Source: Syntrophaceae bacterium UBA6255 (GTDB taxonomy: Bacteria > Desulfobacterota > Syntrophia > Syntrophales > Smithellaceae). Taken from it: a stretch of 15,529 bases of DNA. Positions 1-8,498 of this stretch are shown here, one piece after another. Under the pieces are notes generated by a model, which made no database searches, had not been told where the DNA came from, and was given only the letters and a program-made list of their open reading frames with translations. Numbering within the stretch: position 1 is the stretch's first letter; each line of letters opens with the position of its first letter. Position numbers and translations under genes: made by a program. Location: the NCBI GenBank assembly GCA_002441205.1, contig DJVN01000184.1, forward strand, positions 1-15,529, read 5' to 3'.

Positions 1-1199
1 TCAGCATTCGTATGAGGATTACGGGGCTGAGCAAATATAGTGAAAAGGTTCGGATATCTTGTGGCCGGAATGCCATTGATGGCACTGACGCTTTCTGCGA
101 TCTGCATCTTCGTAACCAGATTGTTGTATAGTCTGCTTGTTCTGCCTTTTGTCAGAATTGTCTCCATTACATCGAAAACATAATCATCGTAATGGGGGGC
201 ATTCGGTTTATGAAAACCGATAATCATCATCGGATTGGCATCGAAGGCAACGTCTACTCTTCTTTCTTCTTTTTGCGAAGGTTCAGCCGGGATGATGCTT
301 TTGGCTTTTTCATGTGCGGGAATCCGTCCGAAATATTTTTTGATGACAGTTAGCGTCTCGTCGGGTTTGATATCACCGACAACCGCGATGACAATGCTAT
401 CCGGTGCCGCATATCCTGTTAGGATTATTCTCAGGTCATCGGGACTCAAACGGATTATATCTTCCGTCCAGCCAATGATTGGCCTTCCGTAGGGATGCAT
501 TGTATAAGCGGTTTTCATGAACTGCTCGTAAAGTTTACCGTTTGGATCTGTTTCAATCCGCTGTCTTCTTTCTTCCATGACGACATCGCGCTCCGTATAA
601 AATTCCCGGAAGACAGGATTGAGCAGACGATCCGATTCGATTCTTGCCCAGAGTTCAATTTTATTTGCAGGAAGGCTTACATGGTATGTTGTGATATCCT
701 GACCGGTGGATGCGTTCATATCCAGACCGCCGTTTTCCGTGTACAGACGATCAATTTCATTCGGTATGAAATATTTCTTGTGCTGTTCCTGTAATTCTTT
801 CAGACGTTCGGAATAATGGGCGATGATTTTCGGATCAGCCTTGGCTCCTTTTCTTGTCTCTTGATCCAGAACCGAACCCGTTTTTTCAATGGCTGCCAGG
901 GTTATCTTTTCTGCTTTATAATCTTTTGTTCCGATGGTTGTTGTTCCTTTGAACATCATGTGTTCCAGAAAATGAGCGGCACCGCTTTTCCCTTGTTCTT
1001 CATCCACCGCTCCGATACGATGACTGATGTAAAGCGAGACCGTGGGGCTTAAGTGACGTTCCAGCATCAGCACGGTAATGCCGTTTTTCAATTTTGTTTT
1101 GAGCACCTTTTCCTTTAAATTAAAGCCGTAGGAAAGGCTGTGAACAAAAACAAGAATCACCAGGAGAAAAGAAAATTTGAAAATGCTATGTAATTTCAT
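1..1199 (-). CDS. Secreted M16-family zinc peptidase (insulinase/processing-peptidase type), 3' end outside window
   Basis: The reverse strand stays open from an ATG at 1199 to the left edge, giving the first 399 residues; the C-terminus is missing. Residues 1-26 form a signal peptide (Lys-rich start, then a long run of Leu, Val and Phe), so the protein is exported. The M16 inverted zinc motif HxxEH is seen as HFLEH at residues 76-80, followed by MMFKGT. The third zinc ligand is probably Glu210 in ERDVVMEE, placed by analogy with pitrilysin. The segment at about 91-155, rich in Lys, Glu and Ala, makes the HxxEH-to-Glu distance about 50 residues longer than the classical 76, an insertion I recall from other bacterial M16 members. 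A GGAG nine bases before the ATG supports this start. The first 14 bases overlap the end of the small membrane protein gene, so the two are probably co-translated. The substrate is unknown. The family call is secure. Confidence 0.93.
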   Translation of the reverse strand, partial: MKLHSIFKFSFLLVILVFVHSLSYGFNLKEKVLKTKLKNGITVLMLERHLSPTVSLYISHRIGAVDEEQGKSGAAHFLEHMMFKGTTTIGTKDYKAEKITLAAIEKTGSVLDQETRKGAKADPKIIAHYSERLKELQEQHKKYFIPNEIDRLYTENGGLDMNASTGQDITTYHVSLPANKIELWARIESDRLLNPVFREFYTERDVVMEERRQRIETDPNGKLYEQFMKTAYTMHPYGRPIIGWTEDIIRLSPDDLRIILTGYAAPDSIVIAVVGDIKPDETLTVIKKYFGRIPAHEKAKSIIPAEPSQKEERRVDVAFDANPMMIIGFHKPNAPHYDDYVFDVMETILTKGRTSRLYNNLVTKMQIAESVSAINGIPATRYPNLFTIFAQPRNPHTNA

Positions 1200-1422
1200 C
1201 TTTGTGAACTCCATTCTGTCTTTGCGGGTATAAACGGTAAAAAAAATAAATAATACCAACAAGACAAACCAGTATCAAAAGAGATGCGGAAAAAAAATAC
1301 ATTAAAAATTCCATCGGATTATTCATTCGATAGGACCCCACCAAGGTGTTGACTCCCAGCACTAAAAAAAACAGGGATAAAAACAAAATCAATATATTTT
1401 TAATCCATATAAAGAGATTCAT
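1186..1422 (-). CDS. Small two-helix inner-membrane protein of unknown function
   Basis: This 78-residue protein has two hydrophobic helices, at about residues 5-27 and 39-62. Between them is a short polar loop (SYRMNNP), and the tail is charged (YPQRQNGVHKDEIT). By the positive-inside rule the C-terminus, with Arg, Lys and His, is probably cytoplasmic. The gene is real rather than a shadow. Its ATG overlaps the stop of the upstream radical SAM gene in an ATGA arrangement (1419-1422), and its stop lies 14 bases inside the M16 peptidase gene, so all three look translationally coupled. I recognise no named family. It could be an accessory or anchoring subunit for one of its neighbours, but nothing in the sequence shows that. 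Confidence 0.75.
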   Translation of the reverse strand: MNLFIWIKNILILFLSLFFLVLGVNTLVGSYRMNNPMEFLMYFFSASLLILVCLVGIIYFFYRLYPQRQNGVHKDEIT

Positions 1423-2792
1423 TCTAAACGGTTGATCCTTTCATTATTTTTGATCTTCTTTTTTAAATTCCTGTAAACATCGAAACTGAAATCGTTGTTT
1501 TGGCACGGAAGCAATGAATTGTTATGATATAATGGTTCGTTCTGAATGTCAAAGGATGAACAGGCTACGGCATTTTGCCACATTTCCGTGCCTGGAATTG
1601 GCGAATATTCAGCCAGGACAGGTTTGGCCCCGCATTGTCTGACAAATTCAACGCTTTCAACGATTTCCCTTGCCTTTTGACCGGGCATGCCGCAAAGAAG
1701 ATATATCCCGATGTCGTTTGTTTTATAGCCGGCTTTTTTCAGATTACTTATGGCAAAACGCAGCTCTTCATTTTTTACTTTGCCGCCGGTTTCAACCTGC
1801 TTTTTAAAATCCGATGTTTCAAAACCAAAGCGAATTGTTTTAAAGCCGGAGCGGTAAAGCAGCGTGCACAACGGCTCCGTTATTTCGCGAAGATGTAAGC
1901 CGTTGGGGCAGTGAAACTGACAGGATAGCCCTCTTTTTTTTATTTCCTTAAGCAGCGGCACAATCATTTCATCCGGATTAATAAGCAGCGCGTCGTCATA
2001 AAAACAAAAATTAATCACACCATGTTTTTTCTGCCAGTACTCGATTTCCTCGGAAACCTTTATCGGATCACGCCGCCGGAATTCGCCGTTCAAGAGATGC
2101 GAAGCGCAGTAACTGCAATGATACGGACAACCCCGGGAAGTCATCAGCGGCAGCTGGACAATCTTGCGGATTAAGTCAAAAGCGGGGTAGGGATAGGAAT
2201 CAAGGTTTTTCTCATCGGGCGTGAGAAGAATGTCTTCATTGAATAGTTTTTTGAGCAGATCCAGTATCTGATTTTCACCTGCTCCGGCAATGATATAATC
2301 CGCTCCGGAGTGTGTAACAGCGTGTTCATGACAGAGCGTCGCGTACTTGCCTCCCAATACGACGGGGACATGCGGCAGCTCTTCTTTTATAATGGTAATG
2401 GCTTCAAAAACGCCGGGATACCAGTAGCTCATCATGGAGGTTACTAATATAATATCCATATCCTGATGATTTTTTAATTCCCGCCGAAAGATTTCGGGTG
2501 TAATTCCGTAACGGCAATAATTTTTTGGAATCATCGTCAGGCTTTTCGGTTTCTCAATGATTTGTCTGAAGAATTTGCCGCGGCCGTAAACATGGCGGGA
2601 AGGTCTCGGAATCGCGTCCGGATGATATGCATCAAGGCAATCAATAAAATAAATCCGGTGATTGTTTTGGCGAAGCAGACCACCCAGATATAAAAGGCCG
2701 AGAGGTTTAATCCAGAAATCATAGGCCGCGAAATCGTGTATCCAGGGGTTTATCAGAAGAATTTTTTTGCTCATTGGGCTTGAGTCTATCAC
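1419..2792 (-). CDS. B12-binding-domain radical SAM protein
   Basis: The protein has 457 residues. About 1-200 form a cobalamin-binding-like Rossmann domain typical of radical SAM/B12 enzymes: LLINPW at 12-17, the GLLYLGGLL helix at 32-40, then VVLGGKYATL and a GADYIIAGAGE motif. The DxHxxG cobalamin ligand motif is not visible, which is common in this group. The radical SAM cluster motif CxxxCxxC lies in SRGCPYHCSYC (Cys222, Cys226, Cys229), followed by strands of a TIM-barrel-like core such as INFCFYDDALLI and IRFGFET. The reaction is unknown; relatives do methylations and ring rearrangements. The open frame begins at GTG 2792, just after an in-frame stop; ATG 2774 (MSKKILL) is an equally good start. 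Neither has a convincing Shine-Dalgarno sequence. It is the first gene of a coupled leftward set. Confidence 0.9.
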   Translation of the reverse strand: MIDSSPMSKKILLINPWIHDFAAYDFWIKPLGLLYLGGLLRQNNHRIYFIDCLDAYHPDAIPRPSRHVYGRGKFFRQIIEKPKSLTMIPKNYCRYGITPEIFRRELKNHQDMDIILVTSMMSYWYPGVFEAITIIKEELPHVPVVLGGKYATLCHEHAVTHSGADYIIAGAGENQILDLLKKLFNEDILLTPDEKNLDSYPYPAFDLIRKIVQLPLMTSRGCPYHCSYCASHLLNGEFRRRDPIKVSEEIEYWQKKHGVINFCFYDDALLINPDEMIVPLLKEIKKRGLSCQFHCPNGLHLREITEPLCTLLYRSGFKTIRFGFETSDFKKQVETGGKVKNEELRFAISNLKKAGYKTNDIGIYLLCGMPGQKAREIVESVEFVRQCGAKPVLAEYSPIPGTEMWQNAVACSSFDIQNEPLYHNNSLLPCQNNDFSFDVYRNLKKKIKNNERINRLE

Positions 2793-2989
2793 AACGTATT
2801 ATGATTTACAAAAGGATAACCGGTTTTGACCTCCTTCCATAATATGAAAACATTGAAATCATTGAAAATCAAGGCGGGGAATAAGGGTGTTAAAATTGAC
2901 TTAGTCAATCTTTTATGTTAATAAATCCAACGGTAAATCTAAGTTATTAAAAATATGCAGTTATTAATTTATTCCAAGGATTGAAAAGC
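2793..2989. promoter_or_regulatory. Divergent intergenic region between the radical SAM and PTS operons
   Basis: This AT-rich, non-coding 197-base region must hold promoters for both directions. For the plus strand, TTGACT (2896-2901) and TAATAA (2919-2924), 17 bases apart, make a plausible sigma-70 promoter for the PTS genes. For the minus strand, TATTAT (complement of 2839-2844) with TTCAAT 16 bases upstream is a weaker candidate. The octamer CATTGAAA occurs twice, at 2851-2858 and 2860-2867, nine bases apart, so on the same DNA face a little less than one turn apart. A purine-rich GGAAGGAGGT on the minus strand (complement of 2829-2838) is too far from the radical SAM start to act as its ribosome site. 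Confidence 0.45.
2895..2909. promoter_or_regulatory. Perfect palindrome overlapping the predicted PTS promoter -35 box
   Basis: The arms ATTGAC and GTCAAT are perfect inverted repeats around a TTA centre. The palindrome covers the TTGACT that I read as the -35 element. Its position and symmetry suit a repressor operator for a small dimeric regulator. No regulator is identified, and chance cannot be excluded in an AT-rich region. Confidence 0.35.
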
Positions 2990-3745
2990 GTGAAAAAGAC
3001 GACTTTGGTAAATATTTTTTTAAGGTCATTTTTTATTCATACGACACTAAACTTCAAGCGAATGCAGAATATGGGTTTTGCCATGTCGGTCATTCCCCTG
3101 ATAAAAGAACTTCGGTTTAAAAAAATGGAATCTGAAAAATTTCTCAACACGCATCTTCAGATGTTCAATACACATCCTTACTTTTCCGCGCCGATCATTG
3201 GGTCTATTGTTCGTCTGGAGGAAGAAAATATTTTCAAGGAAGACGTTGCCGATGCTGTATCGATCAAACAAAGTCTCATGGCGTCATACGCGGCGATCGG
3301 CGACATTTTTTTTTGGGGAGCATTCAGACCCTTCATTGCAATTATTAGCGTGGTTTTGATTTACACGGGGATGGTGCTTGCGCCGCTTTTTTATTTTATG
3401 ACGTATAATCCCATTCATTTCTGGGTCCGGTTAAAGGGATTTATGGAGGGTTATCGGCAAGGGAAGAAAGGATTTGAATTTATTCGTTCTCTTAATTTAC
3501 CGGGGATCTCCGTCACCATCCGCCGGGTCTCATTGATGGTATTGATTGCTTTGATGCTCTGGCTTTCCCGTCATAGCGGATATTGGCCATTAATAGAAAC
3601 ATATGGCGTCGTGGTTAAATTGACCGCGCTGGCCACGGTTATGTTTTGTCTTTTATTGTTTAAAAAAGGAATTTCTCAGATTTATGTTGTATATAGCGCT
3701 TTTGTGATATTTGTTATTATCTCATGGACGGGTTGGATTCATTGA
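2990..3745 (+). CDS. PTS system mannose/fructose/sorbose-family IID component
   Basis: This is a 251-residue membrane protein of the EIID family, one of the two membrane subunits (with IIC) of mannose-type sugar transporters. The N-terminal signature reads LRSFFIHTTLNFKRMQNMG, then VIPLIKEL, FNTHPYF, a RLEEE segment and GDIFFWGAFRP, all as expected for the family. Four hydrophobic stretches follow between about residue 105 and the end. It is somewhat shorter than ManZ-type proteins, which have about 280 residues. I start it at GTG 2990 because AAGGA (2976-2980) sits nine bases upstream; an in-frame TTG at 2981 has no such site. The 3' end overlaps the HPr gene. No IIC, IIB or IIA partner is nearby, so a role in sugar uptake is uncertain and a regulatory or relict role is possible. 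Confidence 0.88.
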   Translation: MKKTTLVNIFLRSFFIHTTLNFKRMQNMGFAMSVIPLIKELRFKKMESEKFLNTHLQMFNTHPYFSAPIIGSIVRLEEENIFKEDVADAVSIKQSLMASYAAIGDIFFWGAFRPFIAIISVVLIYTGMVLAPLFYFMTYNPIHFWVRLKGFMEGYRQGKKGFEFIRSLNLPGISVTIRRVSLMVLIALMLWLSRHSGYWPLIETYGVVVKLTALATVMFCLLLFKKGISQIYVVYSAFVIFVIISWTGWIH

Positions 3746-4011
3746 CGGAAACCAGAACATTAGAACTGAAAAATAAATTGGGTATGCATGCGCGGGCCGC
3801 GGCGTCTTTTGTGAAAGTGGCTCAACAGTTTAATGCGAAAATTTATATCGAGCGCAATGGGCAAACCGTTAATGGAAACAGTATCCTGGATCTCCTTACG
3901 CTTGCATGTCCATTCGGCGGAAAACTGACCATTAGAGCCGAAGGCGCCGACGAGACCATGGCAATAGAAGAACTGGGAAAGCTTATCGAAAATAAATTTG
4001 GAGAAGAATGA
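3724..4011 (+). CDS. ptsH: Phosphocarrier protein HPr
   Basis: HPr is the small cytoplasmic protein that accepts phosphate from enzyme I on a histidine and passes it to IIA domains. The active-site loop GMHARAAASF puts the phospho-His at residue 22 in this reading. The usual Pro after HAR is Ala, a change I recall in other deltaproteobacterial HPr proteins. The second conserved site, VNGNSILDLL, contains Ser53, equivalent to the Ser46 that HPr kinase phosphorylates, so kinase control is possible; no HPr kinase gene is in the window. ATG 3724 lies inside the IID gene. A TTG at 3742, overlapping the IID stop, would give an 89-residue protein with the His at 16, closer to the usual HPr, and may be the true start. 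Neither has a strong ribosome site, consistent with coupling to IID translation. Confidence 0.93.
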   Translation: MDGLDSLTETRTLELKNKLGMHARAAASFVKVAQQFNAKIYIERNGQTVNGNSILDLLTLACPFGGKLTIRAEGADETMAIEELGKLIENKFGEE

Positions 4012-4018
4012 AAAAAAT

Positions 4019-5800
4019 ATGAGCACTGATCAGACAACAAAAACATTTGTTCTCAAGGGGATTGGTGTTTCTCCGGGCATTGCCATAGGCCGTTGTTACC
4101 GTTTTGATCCTTTGGACAGTCAGATATCATTTTATAAACTCAAAGATGAAGCCTTGATCCCGAAAGAAGTTCAGCGTTTTAAAAATGCGCTGAAGGATTC
4201 GGAAAAGCAACTGCTGGAGATTCAAAATAAATTAAAAAAAACAAAGATTACAGAACCCGTTTATATCATCGATGTTCATATCCTTCTTTTAAAAGATAAA
4301 ATATTTACGAATCGCACCGTCAAATATATACGCGAACAGAGCGTTAATGCCGAGTGGGCGCTGCGCATGACCTTGGATCATTATAAACAAATATTCGAGG
4401 GAGTAGAAGACGATTATATCAGCAGCCGTGTGAGTGACGTACAATATGTTGTGCAAAGGATTCTGCGCAATTTGTCCGGTGAAAAACATGAAACCATCTG
4501 GGAGACAGGGAACAACGGTGTGATTGTTGTTTCCCGCGATATATCTCCGGCTGATACCGCTCAGATGAAATTGGATAAAGTTCTCGGTTTTGCCACGGAT
4601 AGCGGAGGACGTACCTCGCATACGGCCATTGTGGCCCGTTCCCTGGAATTGCCGGCTGTCGTGGGGTTGGACGATATCACGCGCTTTGTTCATACGGATG
4701 ATCAGGTCATTGTTGACGGAACAGCCGGTATGGTGGTGATCAATCCCTATCCCGACATGCTCAAGCGATATGAAGAAAAGAAGCGCCATCATGACGCCGC
4801 GAACGACGAATATCTTAAATTCGGTAAGCTGCCTGCCCGGACACTTGATCATTATCAAGTCCAGGTCGGATGTAACATTGAATTTATCGAGGAAATTCCA
4901 TCGGCCATAGCTCACGGCGCGGAAAATATAGGTTTGTACCGGACGGAATTTCTTTATATTTACCGGGAAGATTTGCCGACGGAAGACGATCATTTTAACA
5001 ATTATCGTCAGGTTGTTACCGACAAGAACTTGGCATGGTCGACGATCAGGACTTTTGATTTAGGTGGCGATAAGTTTGCCAATTATCAGAAACAAACCAA
5101 GGAAATGAATCCGCAGATGGGGATGCGAGCGATTCGTTTTTGTCTGAAGGAAGTGGATATATTCAAAACGCAGTTAAGAGCCATCTGGCGCGCCAGCGCT
5201 CTGGGAAGAACAAAAATTCTTTTCCCGATGATTTCCAGCGTGGAAGAAATTCGGGAAGCAAAAATATTGCTGGAAGAAGCGCGTTTGGAACTTGTTGAAG
5301 AAGGAATAAAGATTCCTGCCAAAATTGAAATTGGCGCGATGATTGAAGTGCCGTCCGCTGTTGTCATTGCAGACAAACTGGCGCGTGAAGTCGATTTTTT
5401 CAGCATTGGCACGAATGATTTGATTCAATATTCTCTGGCGATTGACAGGTCTAACGAGCGTCTGAGCTATATGTATGAACCGTTGCATCCGGCTGTTTTA
5501 CGGATGATAAAAAATGTGGTGGACGCGGCGCATCAAGCGAAAATACACGTGGCCATGTGCGGCGAAATGGCCGGGGATCCTCTCTGCATGCTGATTCTTC
5601 TGGGAATGGAACTTGATGAATTAAGCATGAATCATCTGGCCATCCCCCGCATCAAAAAAATAATACGGGAGTCTACGCTCGAAGAATCAAAAACCGTGTT
5701 AAAAAAAGCTCTTTCATTCAATACAGCGTCAGAAGTGCGATCTTATGTTAATGATTATATGTTGAAAAGGTTTCAGGATGAATTCATCGTTGAGGAATAA
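4019..5800 (+). CDS. ptsI: PTS enzyme I, phosphoenolpyruvate-protein phosphotransferase
   Basis: Enzyme I takes phosphate from phosphoenolpyruvate and passes it to HPr. The order of parts is complete over 593 residues: the N-terminal HPr-binding domain starting VLKGIGVSPGIAIG; the swivelling phospho-His loop SGGRTSHTAIVARSLELPAVVG (His201); and the C-terminal PEP-binding barrel, with TEFLY, the RTFDLGGDK segment, GTNDLIQYSLAIDR and MCGEMAGDP (active Cys514). The end matches the usual PtsI C-terminus (LSMNHLAIPRIKK). Length is close to the family norm of about 575. I start at ATG 4019, seven bases after the HPr stop, with GGAGAAG at 4000-4006 upstream; a TTG at 3998 would add seven residues inside the HPr gene. 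This is the general carbon-flow sensor of the locus and is clearly operonic with HPr. Confidence 0.96.
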   Translation: MSTDQTTKTFVLKGIGVSPGIAIGRCYRFDPLDSQISFYKLKDEALIPKEVQRFKNALKDSEKQLLEIQNKLKKTKITEPVYIIDVHILLLKDKIFTNRTVKYIREQSVNAEWALRMTLDHYKQIFEGVEDDYISSRVSDVQYVVQRILRNLSGEKHETIWETGNNGVIVVSRDISPADTAQMKLDKVLGFATDSGGRTSHTAIVARSLELPAVVGLDDITRFVHTDDQVIVDGTAGMVVINPYPDMLKRYEEKKRHHDAANDEYLKFGKLPARTLDHYQVQVGCNIEFIEEIPSAIAHGAENIGLYRTEFLYIYREDLPTEDDHFNNYRQVVTDKNLAWSTIRTFDLGGDKFANYQKQTKEMNPQMGMRAIRFCLKEVDIFKTQLRAIWRASALGRTKILFPMISSVEEIREAKILLEEARLELVEEGIKIPAKIEIGAMIEVPSAVVIADKLAREVDFFSIGTNDLIQYSLAIDRSNERLSYMYEPLHPAVLRMIKNVVDAAHQAKIHVAMCGEMAGDPLCMLILLGMELDELSMNHLAIPRIKKIIRESTLEESKTVLKKALSFNTASEVRSYVNDYMLKRFQDEFIVEE

Positions 5801-5848
5801 ACTTTATCGTCATATTGCTCAGTAATCTTAATGCGGAGAAAATCGCCA

Positions 5849-8470
5849 ATGAACGAAAACAAGGATTCGGCAAAATCCCGGTTGGAAAAACAATATTATT
5901 CCGGACATCTTTATGATGAGCAGAATTTCCTGCAATTCAGATTGGCCAAGACATTTCTCTCCCGCGTTTCGATGGCTGATGAATATATCGAGCCCCTGAA
6001 GAAACTCGCTGTCGAGGGTGTGGTTGTTTATGCGTTAAATCAGAGAAGCGAATTGAACAGTTTGATCCTCTATGAGCTGTTTAAACGCAAGGAAATCCCC
6101 ATCCCCGTTTATTGTCATGGCATGAACATGTCATTCTGGCATCCTCTGCCGCAGATGCTGAAATTCTTCTGGTCTTCTTTTTGGCGTCGCTTGGGAAGGG
6201 AAAATAAAGCCTGGCAGGGCAAACTGGCTTATATTCAAAAAACAATTCAGAAAAAAAGGAGCATTGTCATTCATCTGGGAGAATCGGAATTCATAGAGAA
6301 CAAATCCGCGGAAAGCGCGATGACAACCCTGCTGGATGTTCAGCGAGAAGTTGATTTTCCGATCTTCGTGGTGCCCATCCTGGTCTCTTACGGGCGCAGA
6401 CGTGAAAAAGAAGAAGAAAGTTTTTTTAATATTCTGTTCGGACAGACCGAACATACGGGTGCCTGGCGACGGTTTATTACATTTGCGCGTTATTCCAGCA
6501 GCGCTTTTGTCATTCCGGCGGAACCGGTCAAGTTATCCGAATATTTAAATACAACAAAAAGCGTTTCTCCGGATGCAATGGTTCGTGAACTGCGCGGTGA
6601 ACTGATCGACCGTATTGATAAGGAGAAGACGGCCATTGTCGGACCGGTGCTAAAATCACGTGAAGAGCTCATCGGAATGATTCTGAGCGATGAATCGATA
6701 AAAAAATTTGTTACTGAATACGCCGAAAAAGAAAAAAAAGACAAAATAAAAATTAAAAAAGAAGCGCGCCGTTATCTTTATGAGATTGCCGCTGATTACA
6801 GCGATACCTTCATCGCCATATGGAAAAAAGTTCTCGGTTGGTTGTGGAACGATATTTATGACGGATTATCAATTGATAAAGAAGGTTTGACCAAGATAAG
6901 AAATATTTCCAAAAACATGCCTTTTGTCATTATTCCCTGTCATCGAAGTCACATTGATTACCTGTTAATTCATTATGTTTTTTATACCAATAATATTCAA
7001 TTGCCGTTCATCGCCGCCGGAAGTAATTTGTCGTTCTTTCCGATGGGTTATATTTTCCGTAAATCCGGCGCGTTTTTTCTGCGGAGAAGTTTCAGGGGGA
7101 ATAAAGTTTATTCCGAAGTATTCAGCAAATATTTAGCGACCCTGTTAAAAGAAGGATTGCCGCTGGAATTTTTCATTGAAGGCGGACGAAGCCGAACGGG
7201 GAAAATGGTAGTGCCAAAGTATGGTCTTCTTTCTATGGTCATTCAGGCGTATCAGGAAAAATATTGCGATGATTTAGCCATGATACCTGTTTACATCGGA
7301 TACGACCGGGTCATCGAGGAAAAGTCCTATCTTAAAGAACTGGCCGGTGAGTCTAAAACTCCCGAAAACACAGCGGAGATCATCAAAACCGGTAAAATAC
7401 TGACTAAAAGATTTGGCCGCGTTTATGTCAATATCGGCGAACCGATGATTATGAAGGACTACCTGGCGTCGCAGGATAAACCGATAGAACAAATGTCGCT
7501 GGAAGAAAGACAAAGTTTATATCGAAAAATCGGCTATGAATTAGTCCTGGAAATTAATAAAGTTGCTGTTGTCACGCCTTTTTCGTTGATTGCCGCTGTT
7601 ATCCTGAGCCATGACCGCAGAGGAATATCTCATAATGAACTGCTCGATAATTTAAACGAATTTTATGAATATCTTTCTGTTAAGAAGGTAAAATTTGCAG
7701 AAACATTTGCCAACCGTGAAAAAGCAATAAACGAAGCCATCAATATGTTTGTCCAGCAGGGATTTATATCAAAAATTGAGGCGGAAGAAGACGAAGCCGA
7801 AGAAATGCAGGAAGTGGTTTACTCCTTAAAAGAAGAAAAAAGACTGAACCTGGAATATTACAAAAATAACATTCTGCATTTCTTTATTCCTTTATGTTTT
7901 GTTGCCACGTCCATGATTAAGAGTAATGAAGATTTAATATCGTTGCAACGTATCATGGGAGATTTTAAGTTTCTTAAAAAAATTCTCTGGAATGAATTTA
8001 TTTTTGATGAATACAAGGATGACGCTGAAGAGGTGAATGAAGTCCTTGCTTATCTGCACGAAAGAAAAATGATTTCCTCCGTGGAGAAAGATGAGCAGGT
8101 ATTCATTGAAATTAAAGGCAAAGGCACTAAAAAACTGAAACCTTTTGCCGATTTGATTCACAATTATCTTGAATCATCCTGGATAGTCATCAGAGCTTGT
8201 TTATATCTGAAGAAAAATCCGTTGAACAAGAAAGATTGGCTGAAAAAGATCATGACATTAGGCGATAGAATGTACCGGAAGGGCGAAGTGCTCCGGAGAG
8301 AAGCTCTTTCTCAGGCTAATTACACCAATGTAATTTTATTTCTTGAAGACGCAGAACTGATCATGACTGTAAAAGATGAAAAAGCAGATAAAAAAGAAAT
8401 TTTATATGCTCTGACCGAAAATCGCGCGGAAATGGAAGTCCTGCGCCGCCGTCTTTTCAGATTTCTATAA
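5849..8470 (+). CDS. plsB: Glycerol-3-phosphate 1-O-acyltransferase, PlsB family
   Basis: The likely reaction is acylation of glycerol-3-phosphate at position 1, the first step of phospholipid synthesis, at the inner membrane. All four acyltransferase blocks are present in order: HRSHID (catalytic His365 and Asp370), GAFFLRRSFRGN (407-418), FFIEGGRSRTGK (441-452) and MIPVYIGYDR (478-487). The HRSHID version and the long flanking domains point to PlsB rather than to the short PlsC or PlsY enzymes. At 873 residues it is somewhat longer than E. coli PlsB (807). ATG 5849 is chosen because GGAG (5835-5838) lies ten bases upstream; ATG 5831 lacks a site. The gene lies 48 bases after ptsI in the same direction with no visible terminator between, so it may be read through from the PTS operon. 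Exact acyl donor preference cannot be read from the sequence. Confidence 0.88.
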   Translation: MNENKDSAKSRLEKQYYSGHLYDEQNFLQFRLAKTFLSRVSMADEYIEPLKKLAVEGVVVYALNQRSELNSLILYELFKRKEIPIPVYCHGMNMSFWHPLPQMLKFFWSSFWRRLGRENKAWQGKLAYIQKTIQKKRSIVIHLGESEFIENKSAESAMTTLLDVQREVDFPIFVVPILVSYGRRREKEEESFFNILFGQTEHTGAWRRFITFARYSSSAFVIPAEPVKLSEYLNTTKSVSPDAMVRELRGELIDRIDKEKTAIVGPVLKSREELIGMILSDESIKKFVTEYAEKEKKDKIKIKKEARRYLYEIAADYSDTFIAIWKKVLGWLWNDIYDGLSIDKEGLTKIRNISKNMPFVIIPCHRSHIDYLLIHYVFYTNNIQLPFIAAGSNLSFFPMGYIFRKSGAFFLRRSFRGNKVYSEVFSKYLATLLKEGLPLEFFIEGGRSRTGKMVVPKYGLLSMVIQAYQEKYCDDLAMIPVYIGYDRVIEEKSYLKELAGESKTPENTAEIIKTGKILTKRFGRVYVNIGEPMIMKDYLASQDKPIEQMSLEERQSLYRKIGYELVLEINKVAVVTPFSLIAAVILSHDRRGISHNELLDNLNEFYEYLSVKKVKFAETFANREKAINEAINMFVQQGFISKIEAEEDEAEEMQEVVYSLKEEKRLNLEYYKNNILHFFIPLCFVATSMIKSNEDLISLQRIMGDFKFLKKILWNEFIFDEYKDDAEEVNEVLAYLHERKMISSVEKDEQVFIEIKGKGTKKLKPFADLIHNYLESSWIVIRACLYLKKNPLNKKDWLKKIMTLGDRMYRKGEVLRREALSQANYTNVILFLEDAELIMTVKDEKADKKEILYALTENRAEMEVLRRRLFRFL

Positions 8471-8498
8471 ATCCCTAAACCGTTATTCCCTTTGTCAA

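Noticed and set aside
235..1052. Three plus-strand open frames of 78-99 residues
   Set aside because: All lie antisense to the M16 peptidase frame, which has a signal peptide and the HxxEH motif.
2829..2838. Strong minus-strand Shine-Dalgarno-like GGAAGGAGGT before the radical SAM gene
   Set aside because: It is about 36 bases from the GTG start, an in-frame stop lies between, and no sensible start follows it. It would serve at most a 13-codon frame.
4289..4993. 234-residue open frame on the minus strand
   Set aside because: It is antisense to the conserved ptsI coding sequence, and its composition looks like a codon shadow.
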